Source of the DNA: Phycisphaerae bacterium
GTDB lineage: Bacteria; Planctomycetota; Phycisphaerae; Phycisphaerales; SM1A02
Length of the DNA stretch: 17,044 nt
Assembly (NCBI GenBank): GCA_002683195.1
Contig: NYSW01000022.1
Coordinates: 1-17,044, forward strand
Direction: 5' to 3'
Shown: positions 1-7,811 of the stretch, piece after piece
Position numbering within the stretch: the stretch's first letter is position 1
Layout: the number at the start of each line of letters is the position of its first letter
Notes under the pieces: generated by a model
The model's database searches: none
Told to the model about the DNA's origin: nothing
What the model saw: only the letters and a program-made list of their open reading frames with translations
Program-made: the position numbers and the translations under genes

Positions 1-1
1 A

Positions 2-928
2 ATTCATGCCCGGGCCTGCGCCCGGCTCGCAGATCAGGCCGTGCGACGAACCTGTCCGGATGTCGTCTTCGGCCCTTGCATGAGTCGGCCGCTCGGCTTC
101 ATGGAGACCTCCAAACCGATCGTCTATGCCTCGGATGCGACCGCCTCGCTTCTGGTGAACGCCTACGACGTGTACCGTCGGCGTGGTCGGAGCTGGAAGG
201 CGGCGATGCATGATTTCGAGAACCAGGCGATCGCACGCGCGGATCGTGTCGCCCTCGCAAGCCGATCTTCAGTCCAGTCCGCGATCGAGGACCACCAGGC
301 CGATCCGGCCAAGGTGTCAGTGGTGCCTCTGGGGGCCAATGTCTCCTTGCCCTCGGGCGAGGAGGTCGTGGTGCCGGCCGAGCCACCGCGGCCTGAATCA
401 TTGGATCTTCTGCTGGTCGCGGCGGACCCGGAGCGAAAGCAGCTGAGGCTCTGTGTGGAGATCGCAGCCGGGTTGCGGCTCCGCGGTTGGACGGCCACGC
501 TCCACTACATCGGGCCTCATCGTCCCGAATGCGAATCCGAGTTCGTCGCCTGGGCCGGGCGACTTCAACTCGGGAATCAAGAGGATGCGGCGAAGCATCG
601 ATTCCTTCTCGAAAAATGCCACATCGCACTCCTCCCGAGTCTGGCCGAGATGTACGGAATCTCTCCGATCGAGAGTGCCGCGTACGCCAGACCCGCGGTC
701 GTTTCCGATGTCGGCGGCCTGTCGACGGTGATCCTCGATCGCCTGACCGGGCGGGTGCTCCCGGCGACGATGCCTTGTGATGGCTGGGTCGATGCCATCG
801 AAGGGATGGTCGAACGGGAAGATCGCTATCGATCATTCTCCAGTGAAGCGTTCAAACGACATGAAAGCGTTCTGAACTGGCCGTCCTGGGGGGCGTCGAT
901 TCGCACGCTCATGGAAGAACTGATCTGA
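2..928 (+). CDS. GT4-like glycosyltransferase, 5' truncated by window edge
   Basis: This is probably the C-terminal two-thirds or more of a retaining, GT-B-fold glycosyltransferase that moves a sugar from a nucleotide-sugar donor. The frame is open from the first bases of the window to TGA at 926-928. A GTG at 41 could serve as a start, but coding-like sequence continues upstream of it, so the true start most likely lies outside. Counting from that GTG, a stretch ending VVPLGAN (about residues 94-100) is typical of the linker between the two Rossmann domains. The classical EX7E motif of GT4 enzymes is intact (E203 to E211, nucleotides 647-673, inside LAEMYGISPIES). It is followed by a DVGG loop expected near the donor site. 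No membrane segment is visible. The gene converges on another glycosyltransferase gene with a 20-bp gap. Donor and acceptor cannot be told from sequence. The family call is firm; a role in surface polysaccharide or glycolipid synthesis is inference from context. Confidence 0.8.
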   Translation: MHARACARLADQAVRRTCPDVVFGPCMSRPLGFMETSKPIVYASDATASLLVNAYDVYRRRGRSWKAAMHDFENQAIARADRVALASRSSVQSAIEDHQADPAKVSVVPLGANVSLPSGEEVVVPAEPPRPESLDLLLVAADPERKQLRLCVEIAAGLRLRGWTATLHYIGPHRPECESEFVAWAGRLQLGNQEDAAKHRFLLEKCHIALLPSLAEMYGISPIESAAYARPAVVSDVGGLSTVILDRLTGRVLPATMPCDGWVDAIEGMVEREDRYRSFSSEAFKRHESVLNWPSWGASIRTLMEELI

Positions 929-948
929 TTCAGGGCCGAGATCCGTGT

Positions 949-2115
949 TCAATCGCGGCCGGCTTCGGAAATCAGTCGCCTCCAGGCCTCTCCAACCGAC
1001 GATCTTGACCCGGACTCGACGAACGCGTCTCGCAAGACTGGATTCGTCGGGGGATCCTCGGCGGCGACATCTGCAAGTGCCGCAGCCAGGACCTGGTCAT
1101 CGTTGCTCGGGATGACTCGACCCAGCCCATGTTGCTTGACGATCTGGCCGATGCCACCTTCTTCGGAGGCGAGGACCGCGGTCTTCTGGAGAGCCGCTTC
1201 GGCGACGACGCCGGAGATTCCCACATGCTGGGGATAGACGGTGGTGGCGACGTCGGCGCGTTCCAGAAGATCGTCGAATTCGTCGGTCGACAGGGTCCGG
1301 TCGATGCTGATGATTCTCCCGGACTCGAGGTCCCGGCTTCGAGATGCCAATGCCGCGTCGACCTCGGCTCCTCTTCTACCGGCGATGACGAGGACCGCGT
1401 TCTCCGGGGCTGGATCCGGCCAGGCGAAGATCATGCGATCCGTCCCCTTGCGGGTCCCATGTTCTCCGATCGCGAGTACCACTCGCCGGGCTTCGAATTC
1501 CTTGGTCAACGGGAGCAAGTCGGAGCGGGCCGGCGATGTTGATCGTTTCGAGAGAGGGTGGGGGAGTAGTTGGAGCGGCAATGCCCCCCGGTTGGTGATG
1601 GCGACGGGGTCCATGGAGCCCAGATGAATTCCGCTCTGCCGCCATCGTCGTCGCATCCACTCGCGTCGGAGAAGAAACTTGAGGCCTCGTCGTCCGTAAC
1701 CGAATCGTGCGTTGTGCACGCAGCCCACGGTGTTGGGAGCGATGATTTCACGTGGAAGAAGCCGGCGGGGGACACACGCAAGGGCATCGGCCGACGGCAG
1801 CACGATCACGTCTGGTTTGACCCTCGCGATTTCCTCCGCCATGAGCGACCATTCCAAGCGGCCGCCGGCTTCGGTGAGATGGCTGTAGCCGCCGGGCAGG
1901 TTCGGGAGACTCCGGCGAACTTCGACGCGATCGGAAGTCGAGGCAGCCGCCAGGCCGGCCATGTAGCCCGGCTCGTCGCAGGACTCGTCGGGCAGTGACA
2001 GAGTCACGGACGTGTTCAGCATTCCGAGGGCGTCGGCGACCGACGCGGCGTACATGGAATAATGCCCCGTCCACTTGGGTTCCACCACCAGAATTCTGGA
2101 CGTATCGAACTGCAT
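949..2115 (-). CDS. GT4-like glycosyltransferase with atypical EX7E region
   Basis: A 388-residue probable GT-B-fold glycosyltransferase. The N-terminus (residues 7-30, ILVVEPKWTGHYSMYAASVA) looks like the first strand, glycine loop and helix of a GT-B acceptor domain. The second domain starts near residue 211 with VVLAIGEHGTRKGTD, matching the G...RKG.D region that binds the donor phosphates in GT4 enzymes. VLVIAGRRG follows at 241-249. Where GT4 enzymes carry EX7E, this protein reads PQHVGISGVVAEAAL (295-309). If aligned on GIS, both canonical glutamates are replaced (by H and V) and an acidic residue lies two positions later. The enzyme may therefore be a divergent or unusual GT4 member. 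The ATG at 2113-2115 has no obvious Shine-Dalgarno site. The gene is divergent from the secreted EEP-fold gene and convergent with the truncated glycosyltransferase. The fold is likely; the substrate is unknown. Confidence 0.72.
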   Translation of the reverse strand: MQFDTSRILVVEPKWTGHYSMYAASVADALGMLNTSVTLSLPDESCDEPGYMAGLAAASTSDRVEVRRSLPNLPGGYSHLTEAGGRLEWSLMAEEIARVKPDVIVLPSADALACVPRRLLPREIIAPNTVGCVHNARFGYGRRGLKFLLRREWMRRRWRQSGIHLGSMDPVAITNRGALPLQLLPHPLSKRSTSPARSDLLPLTKEFEARRVVLAIGEHGTRKGTDRMIFAWPDPAPENAVLVIAGRRGAEVDAALASRSRDLESGRIISIDRTLSTDEFDDLLERADVATTVYPQHVGISGVVAEAALQKTAVLASEEGGIGQIVKQHGLGRVIPSNDDQVLAAALADVAAEDPPTNPVLRDAFVESGSRSSVGEAWRRLISEAGRD

Positions 2116-2371
2116 GAGGGAAATCCCGCGGTCTCGTGGCTGGTGGTCCCGAATCCGGCAGCGGAGGGAGTTTTCAATCTATCTCGTTTTGATACGCGTC
2201 AGTCGGAAAAATTCGGATCCTCCACGTATCTCCGGTTCTGTGACTTCCGGGGATCGAGGGGCCGCAGTCACGTCCCTCGATCGGAATTCGAGACCATTCG
2301 CCCTCGCTGGAGTTCCGCAGGATGGAAGGAGATCAGGAAGGGCGGAGGCGTGAACTGCTATCGTCCGAAGC
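2116..2371. promoter_or_regulatory. Divergent intergenic spacer, probable promoters both ways
   Basis: This 256-bp spacer must hold the promoters of the two divergent genes. It contains the most AT-rich patch nearby (about 2171-2215). Within that patch, reading the minus strand, TAGATT (2176-2181) is a weak -10 candidate for the glycosyltransferase gene, with only poor -35 matches 15-17 bp upstream. No convincing promoter or Shine-Dalgarno site was found for the plus-strand gene; a GGAGG at 2344-2348 is 23 bp from its ATG, too far to act. The interleaved inverted repeats at 2240-2282 lie in the middle. No small gene was identified here. Confidence 0.35.
2240..2282. repeat. Two interleaved perfect inverted repeats (pseudoknot-like order)
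   Basis: Arms GATCGAGGG (2252-2260) and CCCTCGATC (2274-2282) form a perfect 9-bp inverted repeat with a 13-nt loop. A second perfect 6-bp repeat, GTGACT (2240-2245) with AGTCAC (2266-2271), has one arm outside the first hairpin and the other inside its loop. The arm order is therefore 1-2-1'-2', as in an H-type pseudoknot or a pair of mutually exclusive hairpins. There is no T-run after it, so it does not look like an intrinsic terminator. It lies about 90-130 bp upstream of the EEP-fold gene and 125-167 bp upstream of the glycosyltransferase gene. It could be a protein-binding DNA site, a leader RNA structure or chance. Confidence 0.5.
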
Positions 2372-3472
2372 ATGAGCATTCTTCCTTCACGAATCGTTGC
2401 AATTCTGAGTACCTGTTGTGTTCTGGCCGGCGGGGGGGCCGTCTACGGGCAGTCCCAGACCCCCGGGACGAAGAAAGCGGAAAAGGTCGCGGCGGATGGG
2501 CCGGGCCACCGATTCGGTCGGGTCGAGCCGATCGCCAGGCCGAAGGACACCATCCGGGTCTGCTCGTACAACGTGCTCAACCTCTTCGATCCCTTCGATG
2601 ATCCGGAATTGCAGGGGAAGTACGACGACCTTGCCATGGCCACGCCGCGTGAACGATGTGAAGCCATCGCCAAAGCCATTCGAGCCGTCGATGCCGATGT
2701 TCTCTGTCTTCAGGAAATCGAGGGCGAAGAAGCGCTTCGATGGTTCCGAGACGAGTTTCTCGCCGACCAGGGATACGATCACCTCGTGAGCCGCGACGTC
2801 GGTTACTACCGCGGCGTGGAACAGAGCGTTCTGAGTCGGTTTCCGGTCACCGCGGTGACCGTCTGGCCGGAGGAGGGGCTCGCGGACATGGAGGCGAGGA
2901 AGACCGGTGAGGGCTGGACGGAAGACGGAGAGATTCCATCCAGGTTTCAACGTAGTCCGTTGATGGTCGACGTGGAAGTTCCTGCAACGAAGGATCGTGA
3001 GGCCTATGAATTCACGGTAGTGGTGGTCCACCACAAGTCGGGAAGACATCGTCGGCAGCGTGAGAGCGAGGCGCTGCAACTGGTGGATCTTCTCGGGCAG
3101 CGGCTCCAGGCGGAACCGGATGCCAACATCATGGTCCTCGGTGACTTCAACGCGAATCCCGGGGATCGTTCGGTCAAGGTCTACAAGGACGCCGGCTTCG
3201 TGAACGCCTACGACCATCGCTGGATGAAGAGTGGCGACAGTCGAGCGCTTTTTCGGACCCACGAGTCCGATCGAGCGATCGACTACATGATGATTCACCC
3301 CAACCTCGATGCCGAGATCGTGGATGGGACGTTCCAGGTCGTCGGCACCATGCATCCGGGAGACGCCTACGACTGGCGGAAGGACGAGCCTCCGGCCGGT
3401 TACGCGGCGGATCATTATCCGTTGGTGATCGACGTTCGCCCGGTCGAGTCCGGATCGCCCGGGTCACGTTGA
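2372..3472 (+). CDS. Secreted endonuclease/exonuclease/phosphatase-fold protein
   Basis: A 366-residue protein of the EEP (DNase I / exonuclease III / inositol-phosphatase-like) superfamily, predicted to be exported. Residues 1-26 form a signal peptide: a short basic start, a hydrophobic stretch IVAILSTCCVLAGGGA, then a possible cleavage near VYG-Q. The family's metal and phosphate residues appear in order: SYNVLN with N67, LQEIEG with E115, VVVHHKSG with the tandem histidines at 220-221, VLGDFNANPGD with D258 and N260, RAIDYMMI with D304, and the terminal ADHYPL with D347 and H348. The active site therefore looks complete. Substrates in this superfamily range from DNA and RNA to phospholipids and inositol phosphates, so extracellular nuclease is only one option. 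The first ATG in frame was taken. The 3' end overlaps the convergent glycosyltransferase gene by 9 bp. Confidence 0.85.
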   Translation: MSILPSRIVAILSTCCVLAGGGAVYGQSQTPGTKKAEKVAADGPGHRFGRVEPIARPKDTIRVCSYNVLNLFDPFDDPELQGKYDDLAMATPRERCEAIAKAIRAVDADVLCLQEIEGEEALRWFRDEFLADQGYDHLVSRDVGYYRGVEQSVLSRFPVTAVTVWPEEGLADMEARKTGEGWTEDGEIPSRFQRSPLMVDVEVPATKDREAYEFTVVVVHHKSGRHRRQRESEALQLVDLLGQRLQAEPDANIMVLGDFNANPGDRSVKVYKDAGFVNAYDHRWMKSGDSRALFRTHESDRAIDYMMIHPNLDAEIVDGTFQVVGTMHPGDAYDWRKDEPPAGYAADHYPLVIDVRPVESGSPGSR

Positions 3473-4792
3473 GTCCGCAGTCGCGGATTCCTTCGCGACT
3501 CGATCGAACAGATCGTGGTATCGCTGGTTCATGTGCTCGACCCGGAAGTTCTCTTCCGCGTGAAGCCGCTGGGTCTCGTGAATGCTGGCATGAAGGTGGT
3601 CGTCGAGCAGCACCGCGGCGATCTTCTCGACGTATTCCTCCGTGTCGCCCGGGGTGACGATCGCTTCCTTGCGACGAAGAATCGAAGGAATCGCAGCCAC
3701 GCCGTAGCCGATCACCGGGGTGCCTGAAATGATCGAATGAACCGCACCCGATCCGAACGTGTCTCCAAGCACCGGGCTGATCGCGAGATCGAAGCCGCGA
3801 TGGATTTCGGGGAGTCGTTTGAATGCGACGAACCCCGTCCACGTCACCCGTGATGCCAATCCCGCGTCCTCCAGGCCGCGGCTCAGTGCCGGGCGGATCG
3901 GTCCATCGCCGACCACCTGAAGGTGCGCTTGAGGGACGCGGCGCAGCATGTTCGTGAGCAACGGCAGCACCGAACCGTCGATCTTGTCTCCGGCCAGTCG
4001 ATAGACCAGGCCGATCAGAGGTTTCGGTCCGAGAGTCCGGCGTGGCGCCCTGAATCGCTCGAACGGTGAGCCCGGAGAGATCACGGAATCGGGGATCCCC
4101 GGGACCCGGGAGCAGCCGCGACTCCAATCCGAGCAGAAGACAAGGTGCTGTCGGTCGCTGCCCAGCCAGGGATCTCCGATCACGCAGTGGGACTGGACGA
4201 TCGGCAGGTCTCGTTCGAGGGCGATTTCGAAGACCTTCTGGTACCAGGCTCGGGTGGGCAGGCCGGCGTGGTAGTGGCAGACATGCACCAGTTCGGGTCT
4301 GAATCGGTCGAAGGCTCGTCGCACTCGCTCCGCGTCACCACGGATTTCAGAATACGGCACCGACGGATTGAATCGCACGCCGACGTTTCGAGCGATCACG
4401 TGATGACTGGCGCCGCCGGAGGCGGAATTCATGAGATCGAACACGAGCTGTTGGGCCCCGCCGATCTGGAGATCGGCGATCGCATGGAGAACCCGTGTGC
4501 TCTTCACCTCGGGCTGGGGCCGACCGGCATGAGGTTTGACGCCGAGGGCGATGCGAGCCAGCCGCCGGGCGAGTCCGACGCCCGGTCTTCGAGCATCGAA
4601 AACGGAGTTGAACCTATCTTGACCGAGGGATTCGATCCGACGTCGAAGTTCCATCGGCAGTTGCGGGGACTCTTCGGTGTCGATCCGGGCGTCGACCTCG
4701 TGCCTGAACGCCTCGGTCTGTGGGTCGGGTCTCGTGTCGTCCACTCGTGAACGAATCGCCTGACGGCACCAGATTTTCATGGTTTCGTCCAT
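3464..4792 (-). CDS. GT4-like glycosyltransferase with N-terminal extension
   Basis: A 442-residue probable GT-B glycosyltransferase. About 95 residues of charged, non-conserved-looking sequence precede the first Rossmann domain, which begins at STRVLHAIADLQIGGAQQLV (98-117); the GGAQ turn is typical of GT4 acceptor domains. The donor domain begins near residue 258 (PLIGLVYRLAGDKID). It contains LQVVGDGP (291-298) and VTWTGF (316-321), both standard GT4 landmarks. At the EX7E position it reads D344-TFGSGAV-H352, so both glutamates are substituted. The gene is last in the probable six-gene operon. Its ATG lies 2 bp after the trpB stop, and no Shine-Dalgarno site is visible, so translation may be coupled to trpB. 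A second ATG four codons in (M5) is an alternative start. Substrate unknown; a glycolipid or surface glycan role is inference. Confidence 0.8.
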   Translation of the reverse strand: MDETMKIWCRQAIRSRVDDTRPDPQTEAFRHEVDARIDTEESPQLPMELRRRIESLGQDRFNSVFDARRPGVGLARRLARIALGVKPHAGRPQPEVKSTRVLHAIADLQIGGAQQLVFDLMNSASGGASHHVIARNVGVRFNPSVPYSEIRGDAERVRRAFDRFRPELVHVCHYHAGLPTRAWYQKVFEIALERDLPIVQSHCVIGDPWLGSDRQHLVFCSDWSRGCSRVPGIPDSVISPGSPFERFRAPRRTLGPKPLIGLVYRLAGDKIDGSVLPLLTNMLRRVPQAHLQVVGDGPIRPALSRGLEDAGLASRVTWTGFVAFKRLPEIHRGFDLAISPVLGDTFGSGAVHSIISGTPVIGYGVAAIPSILRRKEAIVTPGDTEEYVEKIAAVLLDDHLHASIHETQRLHAEENFRVEHMNQRYHDLFDRVAKESATADST

Positions 4793-4794
4793 GA

Positions 4795-5991
4795 TCAGGA
4801 ATCGAGAAGACGCATGGCCTCCTGCACATCCTTGTCTCCACGGCCGGAGCAGTTGAGGACCAGGTGTTCGTCGGCCGAAAGTCTGCTGGCCAGTTTGATC
4901 GCGGCGGCGATCGCGTGGGCGGTCTCCAGGGCGGGGATGATTCCTTCGAGCTTCGAGAGTGTCTGGAACGCCTCGAGTGCTTCGCGATCGTCGATGGTCT
5001 CGTAGGTGACGCGGCCCGAGTCCTTCCAGTGAGCATGTTCGGGACCGACTCCCGGATAGTCCAGGCCGGCGGAACAGGAATGAACCGGCGACGTCTGCCC
5101 TTCGTCATCCTGGAGCACATAACTCAAGGAACCGTGAAGCACCCCGGGCGAACCGAAGGACAACGGAGCCGCGTGACCGCCGGGGGTCTCTCCTCGGCCG
5201 CCTGCCTCCACGCCGACCAGCCGCACCTCCGGATCGAGGACGAATGGAGCGAAGATTCCCGCGGCGTTGGATCCGCCGCCCACGCAGGCCACCACCATGT
5301 TCGGAAGGGAGCCGATCGTTTCCAGGCACTGCGCCCGACATTCGATTCCGATCACCGATTGCAGCTCTCGAACGATGGTGGGGAACGGGTGGGGGCCCAC
5401 CACGGATCCGAGGATGTAGTGGGTTTCCCCCACCGACCCCATCCAGTCGCGCATGGCCTCGTTGGTGGCATCCTTCAAGGTGCGGCTGCCGGAATCGACC
5501 TCGTGGACCGTGGCCCCCATGAGCCTCATGCGAAAGACGTTCAGGGCCTGCCGTCGAGCATCCTCGGCCCCCATGTACACCTCGCAGGCGAGACCGAAAC
5601 GAGCGCAGGCGGTGGCAGTGGCCACGCCGTGCTGGCCGGCCCCGGTTTCCGCGATGATCCTGGTCTTGCCCATTCGCTTCGCCAGAATGACCTGGCCGAT
5701 GGTGTTGTTGATCTTGTGGGCACCGGTATGGGCGAGATCCTCGCGCTTCAACCAGATGCGGCCGCCACCCGCGAGTTCAGCGAGGCGTGGTGCTTCGGTG
5801 AACGCGGTGGGCCGCCCGACGAAGTCTCGGAGGCAGGCCTGGATCTCCGCCGTGTAGGTCGGGTCACGACGGGCGGTGTCCCAGGCCGATTGGAGTTCAT
5901 CCAGCGCCCCCACGAGCGTCTCGGGAACGTATCGGCCTCCATAGGCCCCGAAGCGGCCGGAAGTCTCCGAGGCGGCATCGATGGTGCTCAC
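4795..5991 (-). CDS. trpB: Tryptophan synthase beta chain
   Basis: A 398-residue pyridoxal-phosphate enzyme that condenses indole with L-serine to give tryptophan, normally in an alpha2-beta2 complex with TrpA. The PLP lysine is K93 in [22 protein letters not shown] (114-122) carries the catalytic glutamate E115. GGGSNA (238-243) is the phosphate-binding loop, and CSGRGDKD (381-388) is the C-terminal PLP-contact motif. [14 protein letters not shown] marks it as the usual TrpB1 type rather than TrpB2, so a TrpA partner is expected, but none is in this window. Length is normal for the family. The start is GTG, overlapping the pssA stop as GTGA; a GGAGG seven bases upstream supports it. The following glycosyltransferase ATG is 2 bp after its stop. 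Placement among membrane and envelope genes rather than other trp genes is unusual but does not weaken the identification. Confidence 0.97.
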   Translation of the reverse strand: MSTIDAASETSGRFGAYGGRYVPETLVGALDELQSAWDTARRDPTYTAEIQACLRDFVGRPTAFTEAPRLAELAGGGRIWLKREDLAHTGAHKINNTIGQVILAKRMGKTRIIAETGAGQHGVATATACARFGLACEVYMGAEDARRQALNVFRMRLMGATVHEVDSGSRTLKDATNEAMRDWMGSVGETHYILGSVVGPHPFPTIVRELQSVIGIECRAQCLETIGSLPNMVVACVGGGSNAAGIFAPFVLDPEVRLVGVEAGGRGETPGGHAAPLSFGSPGVLHGSLSYVLQDDEGQTSPVHSCSAGLDYPGVGPEHAHWKDSGRVTYETIDDREALEAFQTLSKLEGIIPALETAHAIAAAIKLASRLSADEHLVLNCSGRGDKDVQEAMRLLDS

Positions 5992-6920
5992 GACTGTTCC
6001 TCCAAATTCTTGATCGGCTTGGATTCGCGGTTTCTACCGAAGACACCGCGAAGAGGGCCGGAGAGCGCGTACAAGGTGCATCCTGCGGCAAGGGTCTCCT
6101 GGAAGAACCAGACCGCGGCCATGAACGGTAGCGCGATTCGAACCAGGGAGGCGAAATCTCTTCCCCCTCGGAGGTAGCGATTCACGATGTGTGGATATCG
6201 GAGGTTCGAGACCATGCCGATGCCGCAGAGCAGGGCGATGACCGGAATGGTCAGGGCTGCGACTCGGGCGAAGGTGAGCGAGCCGTCGACGATCTCGGAC
6301 GTGTGAAGCAGGTGCTGCTGAAGGACGATGAGGCTGGCCACGGCCCCGGCGGCCCCCGGAGTCGGGAGCCCCTGGAAGTTGCGGTGATCCTCCTCCTCGT
6401 GCGAGTCGGTTTCAACATTGAATCTCGCCAACCGAAGCCCGGCACCGCAGACGTAGAGGGCGGCGATCGCCCAGACCGCCTTGCCGTAGACGTTGTCGAC
6501 ACCGGGTCCGACGATTTCCAGGGCGGAGCCGCCGGACCGGTAGTAGTGGTTGACCAGTCCGAGCATCAGGAACGGGGGGGCCACGCCGAAGGTGACGATG
6601 TCGGACAAGGAATCGAGTTGAGCCCCGAGGTCGGAGGTGGACCGGGTGAGTCTGGCGACCGACCCGTCGATGGCGTCGAAGAACATGCCGAGGAAGATGA
6701 GGGTCCCACCCACGGTGATCGTCGTCCAGCCGAAGACCGCCGTCTCACCGAAGGGTCTGGTCGCGTAGTGGATTGCGGCGAAGCCACAGATCAGGTTGGC
6801 GAGGGTGAGCATGGTGGGAACCACCGAGATCGGGCCGATGGTCCGTTGCCGGAGTTGATCCCGAACCGCATGTCGTCGGGATTTGAGGTTTTCTTTATCC
6901 ATCGGTAATGGCTTCTGCAT
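5988..6920 (-). CDS. pssA: CDP-diacylglycerol--serine O-phosphatidyltransferase
   Basis: A 310-residue integral membrane enzyme of the CDP-alcohol phosphatidyltransferase family, probably making phosphatidylserine from CDP-diacylglycerol and serine, the step before phosphatidylethanolamine. The family signature DGx2ARx8Gx3Dx3D is complete: D85-G86, A89-R90, G99, D103 and D107, the acidic residues that hold the metal ions. The motif is preceded by the N-terminal membrane pair ([19 protein letters not shown] at 35-53, then [19 protein letters not shown]). Further hydrophobic segments follow, including [19 protein letters not shown] and a last one near FMAAVWFF. The opening [12 protein letters not shown] and the length of about 300 residues fit PssA better than PgsA, but the alcohol acceptor is inferred. 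Start is ATG at 6918-6920; M7 at 6900-6902 is equally possible and neither has a clear Shine-Dalgarno site. The stop overlaps the trpB GTG by 4 bp. Confidence 0.9.
   Translation of the reverse strand: MQKPLPMDKENLKSRRHAVRDQLRQRTIGPISVVPTMLTLANLICGFAAIHYATRPFGETAVFGWTTITVGGTLIFLGMFFDAIDGSVARLTRSTSDLGAQLDSLSDIVTFGVAPPFLMLGLVNHYYRSGGSALEIVGPGVDNVYGKAVWAIAALYVCGAGLRLARFNVETDSHEEEDHRNFQGLPTPGAAGAVASLIVLQQHLLHTSEIVDGSLTFARVAALTIPVIALLCGIGMVSNLRYPHIVNRYLRGGRDFASLVRIALPFMAAVWFFQETLAAGCTLYALSGPLRGVFGRNRESKPIKNLEEQS
5999..6003 (-). promoter_or_regulatory. Shine-Dalgarno site of trpB inside the pssA end
   Basis: On the minus strand GGAGG lies 7 bases before the GTG at 5989-5991. It decides the trpB start and is one of only two clear ribosome-binding sites in the window. 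It lies within the last codons of pssA, so trpB can be translated by independent initiation as well as by coupling. Confidence 0.65.
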
Positions 6921-6965
6921 TGGTGTCGAGGATAGCGAGGAACGCAGGTCTTGATGGCGTGCGGG

Positions 6966-7811
6966 TCAAGGTGGGGGGATCAGCCCGGGATTCGGGCGAC
7001 CCCGGATCAGCAGGAGCCCGCGTTCGCCGGAAATGGGATCGTCGATCAGCCAGCCGGCGGGGGTGGGTGGAAGCGGTAGCACCGGGCCGGCGAAAAGGCC
7101 GTTGCCGGAGGAGGCCGGCGATGACTCCGATTCATCCTCGGTCTCCGGCGAGACCTCCAGTTCCCGGGCAGAGGCGATCAGCAGGACCTCGTCGGCCTGG
7201 AGGGTGCAGGACAGCATCGAGGCCAGGGGGATTCCCCGCAATTCGCCCTGGCGTTTCGGTGCGGCGAGGGAGGCGACCGAATTGTCCGCGACGTAAGGAA
7301 CCAGTTCGACATGGATCCCCGCGCCGTCCACCGTGGGCAGTGACCACCCGCGAAGAGCGAGGGTGAGGATCCGGTCATCGATGCGACGAGTATGTCCATC
7401 GATCAGCATGGCGCTCCCCCGGGGGAGACGGCGACTTCCGGCGGATCGCCATCCCGTGGCTTCTCCATGCCAGATGCGCCCGACGAAGATGTCCTTGCCG
7501 AGGCCACGTTCCAATCCGGCGAGGGTCGTCTCGTCGATGATCATGGTCAGGAAACCGTCGCTTCGCAGATCATTCGCGCCGAGGGGGGCCGGGGCGGCGT
7601 TCGGCAGCCCCGCAAGAATCGCGTCCAGCGTCTCCGGGTCGCGTCGAATGCGAAGCCGTTCGACCACCACACCCGGTCGGGGCTCCGGGGCTCGAGCGAT
7701 CGGACCGGAATCGATGCCGGTTTCGGCACCGGTTTCCGGAATCTGGCAGCCCAGGGCCGACATGAGCAGCGTGATTCCCAGCCGGGTGATGATTCCAAAC
7801 CCGGTCGTCAA
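6966..7811 (-). CDS. Putative lipoprotein of unknown function
   Basis: I do not recognise this 281-residue protein. Residues 5-21 (FGIITRLGITLLMSALG) form a hydrophobic signal segment ending at C22, a loose lipobox (SALGC), so export and lipid anchoring are likely. After a proline- and alanine-rich linker the main part (about 45-210) alternates short hydrophobic and charged stretches that suggest a mixed alpha/beta soluble domain. The C-terminal 70 residues contain an acidic, serine-rich spacer (ETEDESESSPASSGNG) and proline-rich segments. The start is TTG, overlapping the LOG-family stop as TTGA; the next methionine (M17) would destroy the signal segment, which supports TTG. It lies 45 bp upstream of pssA, within the operon. 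A role with the AsmA-like protein or in the envelope is only guilt by association. Confidence 0.65.
   Translation of the reverse strand: MTTGFGIITRLGITLLMSALGCQIPETGAETGIDSGPIARAPEPRPGVVVERLRIRRDPETLDAILAGLPNAAPAPLGANDLRSDGFLTMIIDETTLAGLERGLGKDIFVGRIWHGEATGWRSAGSRRLPRGSAMLIDGHTRRIDDRILTLALRGWSLPTVDGAGIHVELVPYVADNSVASLAAPKRQGELRGIPLASMLSCTLQADEVLLIASARELEVSPETEDESESSPASSGNGLFAGPVLPLPPTPAGWLIDDPISGERGLLLIRGRPNPGLIPPP

Noticed and set aside
922..943. Possible hairpin GATCT/AGATC at the junction of the two convergent glycosyltransferase genes
   Set aside because: Only 5 bp of stem, a 12-nt loop and no T-run; not a credible intrinsic terminator.
2387..3415. Minus-strand open frame (342 codons) opposite the EEP-fold gene
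   Set aside because: The plus-strand gene has a signal peptide and a complete set of catalytic motifs; the opposite frame has none.
4864..6177. Plus-strand open frame (437 codons) opposite trpB and pssA
   Set aside because: It spans the ends of two well-identified minus-strand genes and has no protein-like features.
6574..6580. Seven-G run within pssA as a phase-variable tract
   Set aside because: It encodes the conserved VAPP segment, short runs like this are expected at this GC content, and switching off a core lipid enzyme is unlikely to be tolerated.
6921..6965. Promoter for pssA in the 45-bp gap
   Set aside because: TTGACC on the minus strand resembles a -35 but has no -10 at a usable distance (nearest TATCCT is 29 bp away).
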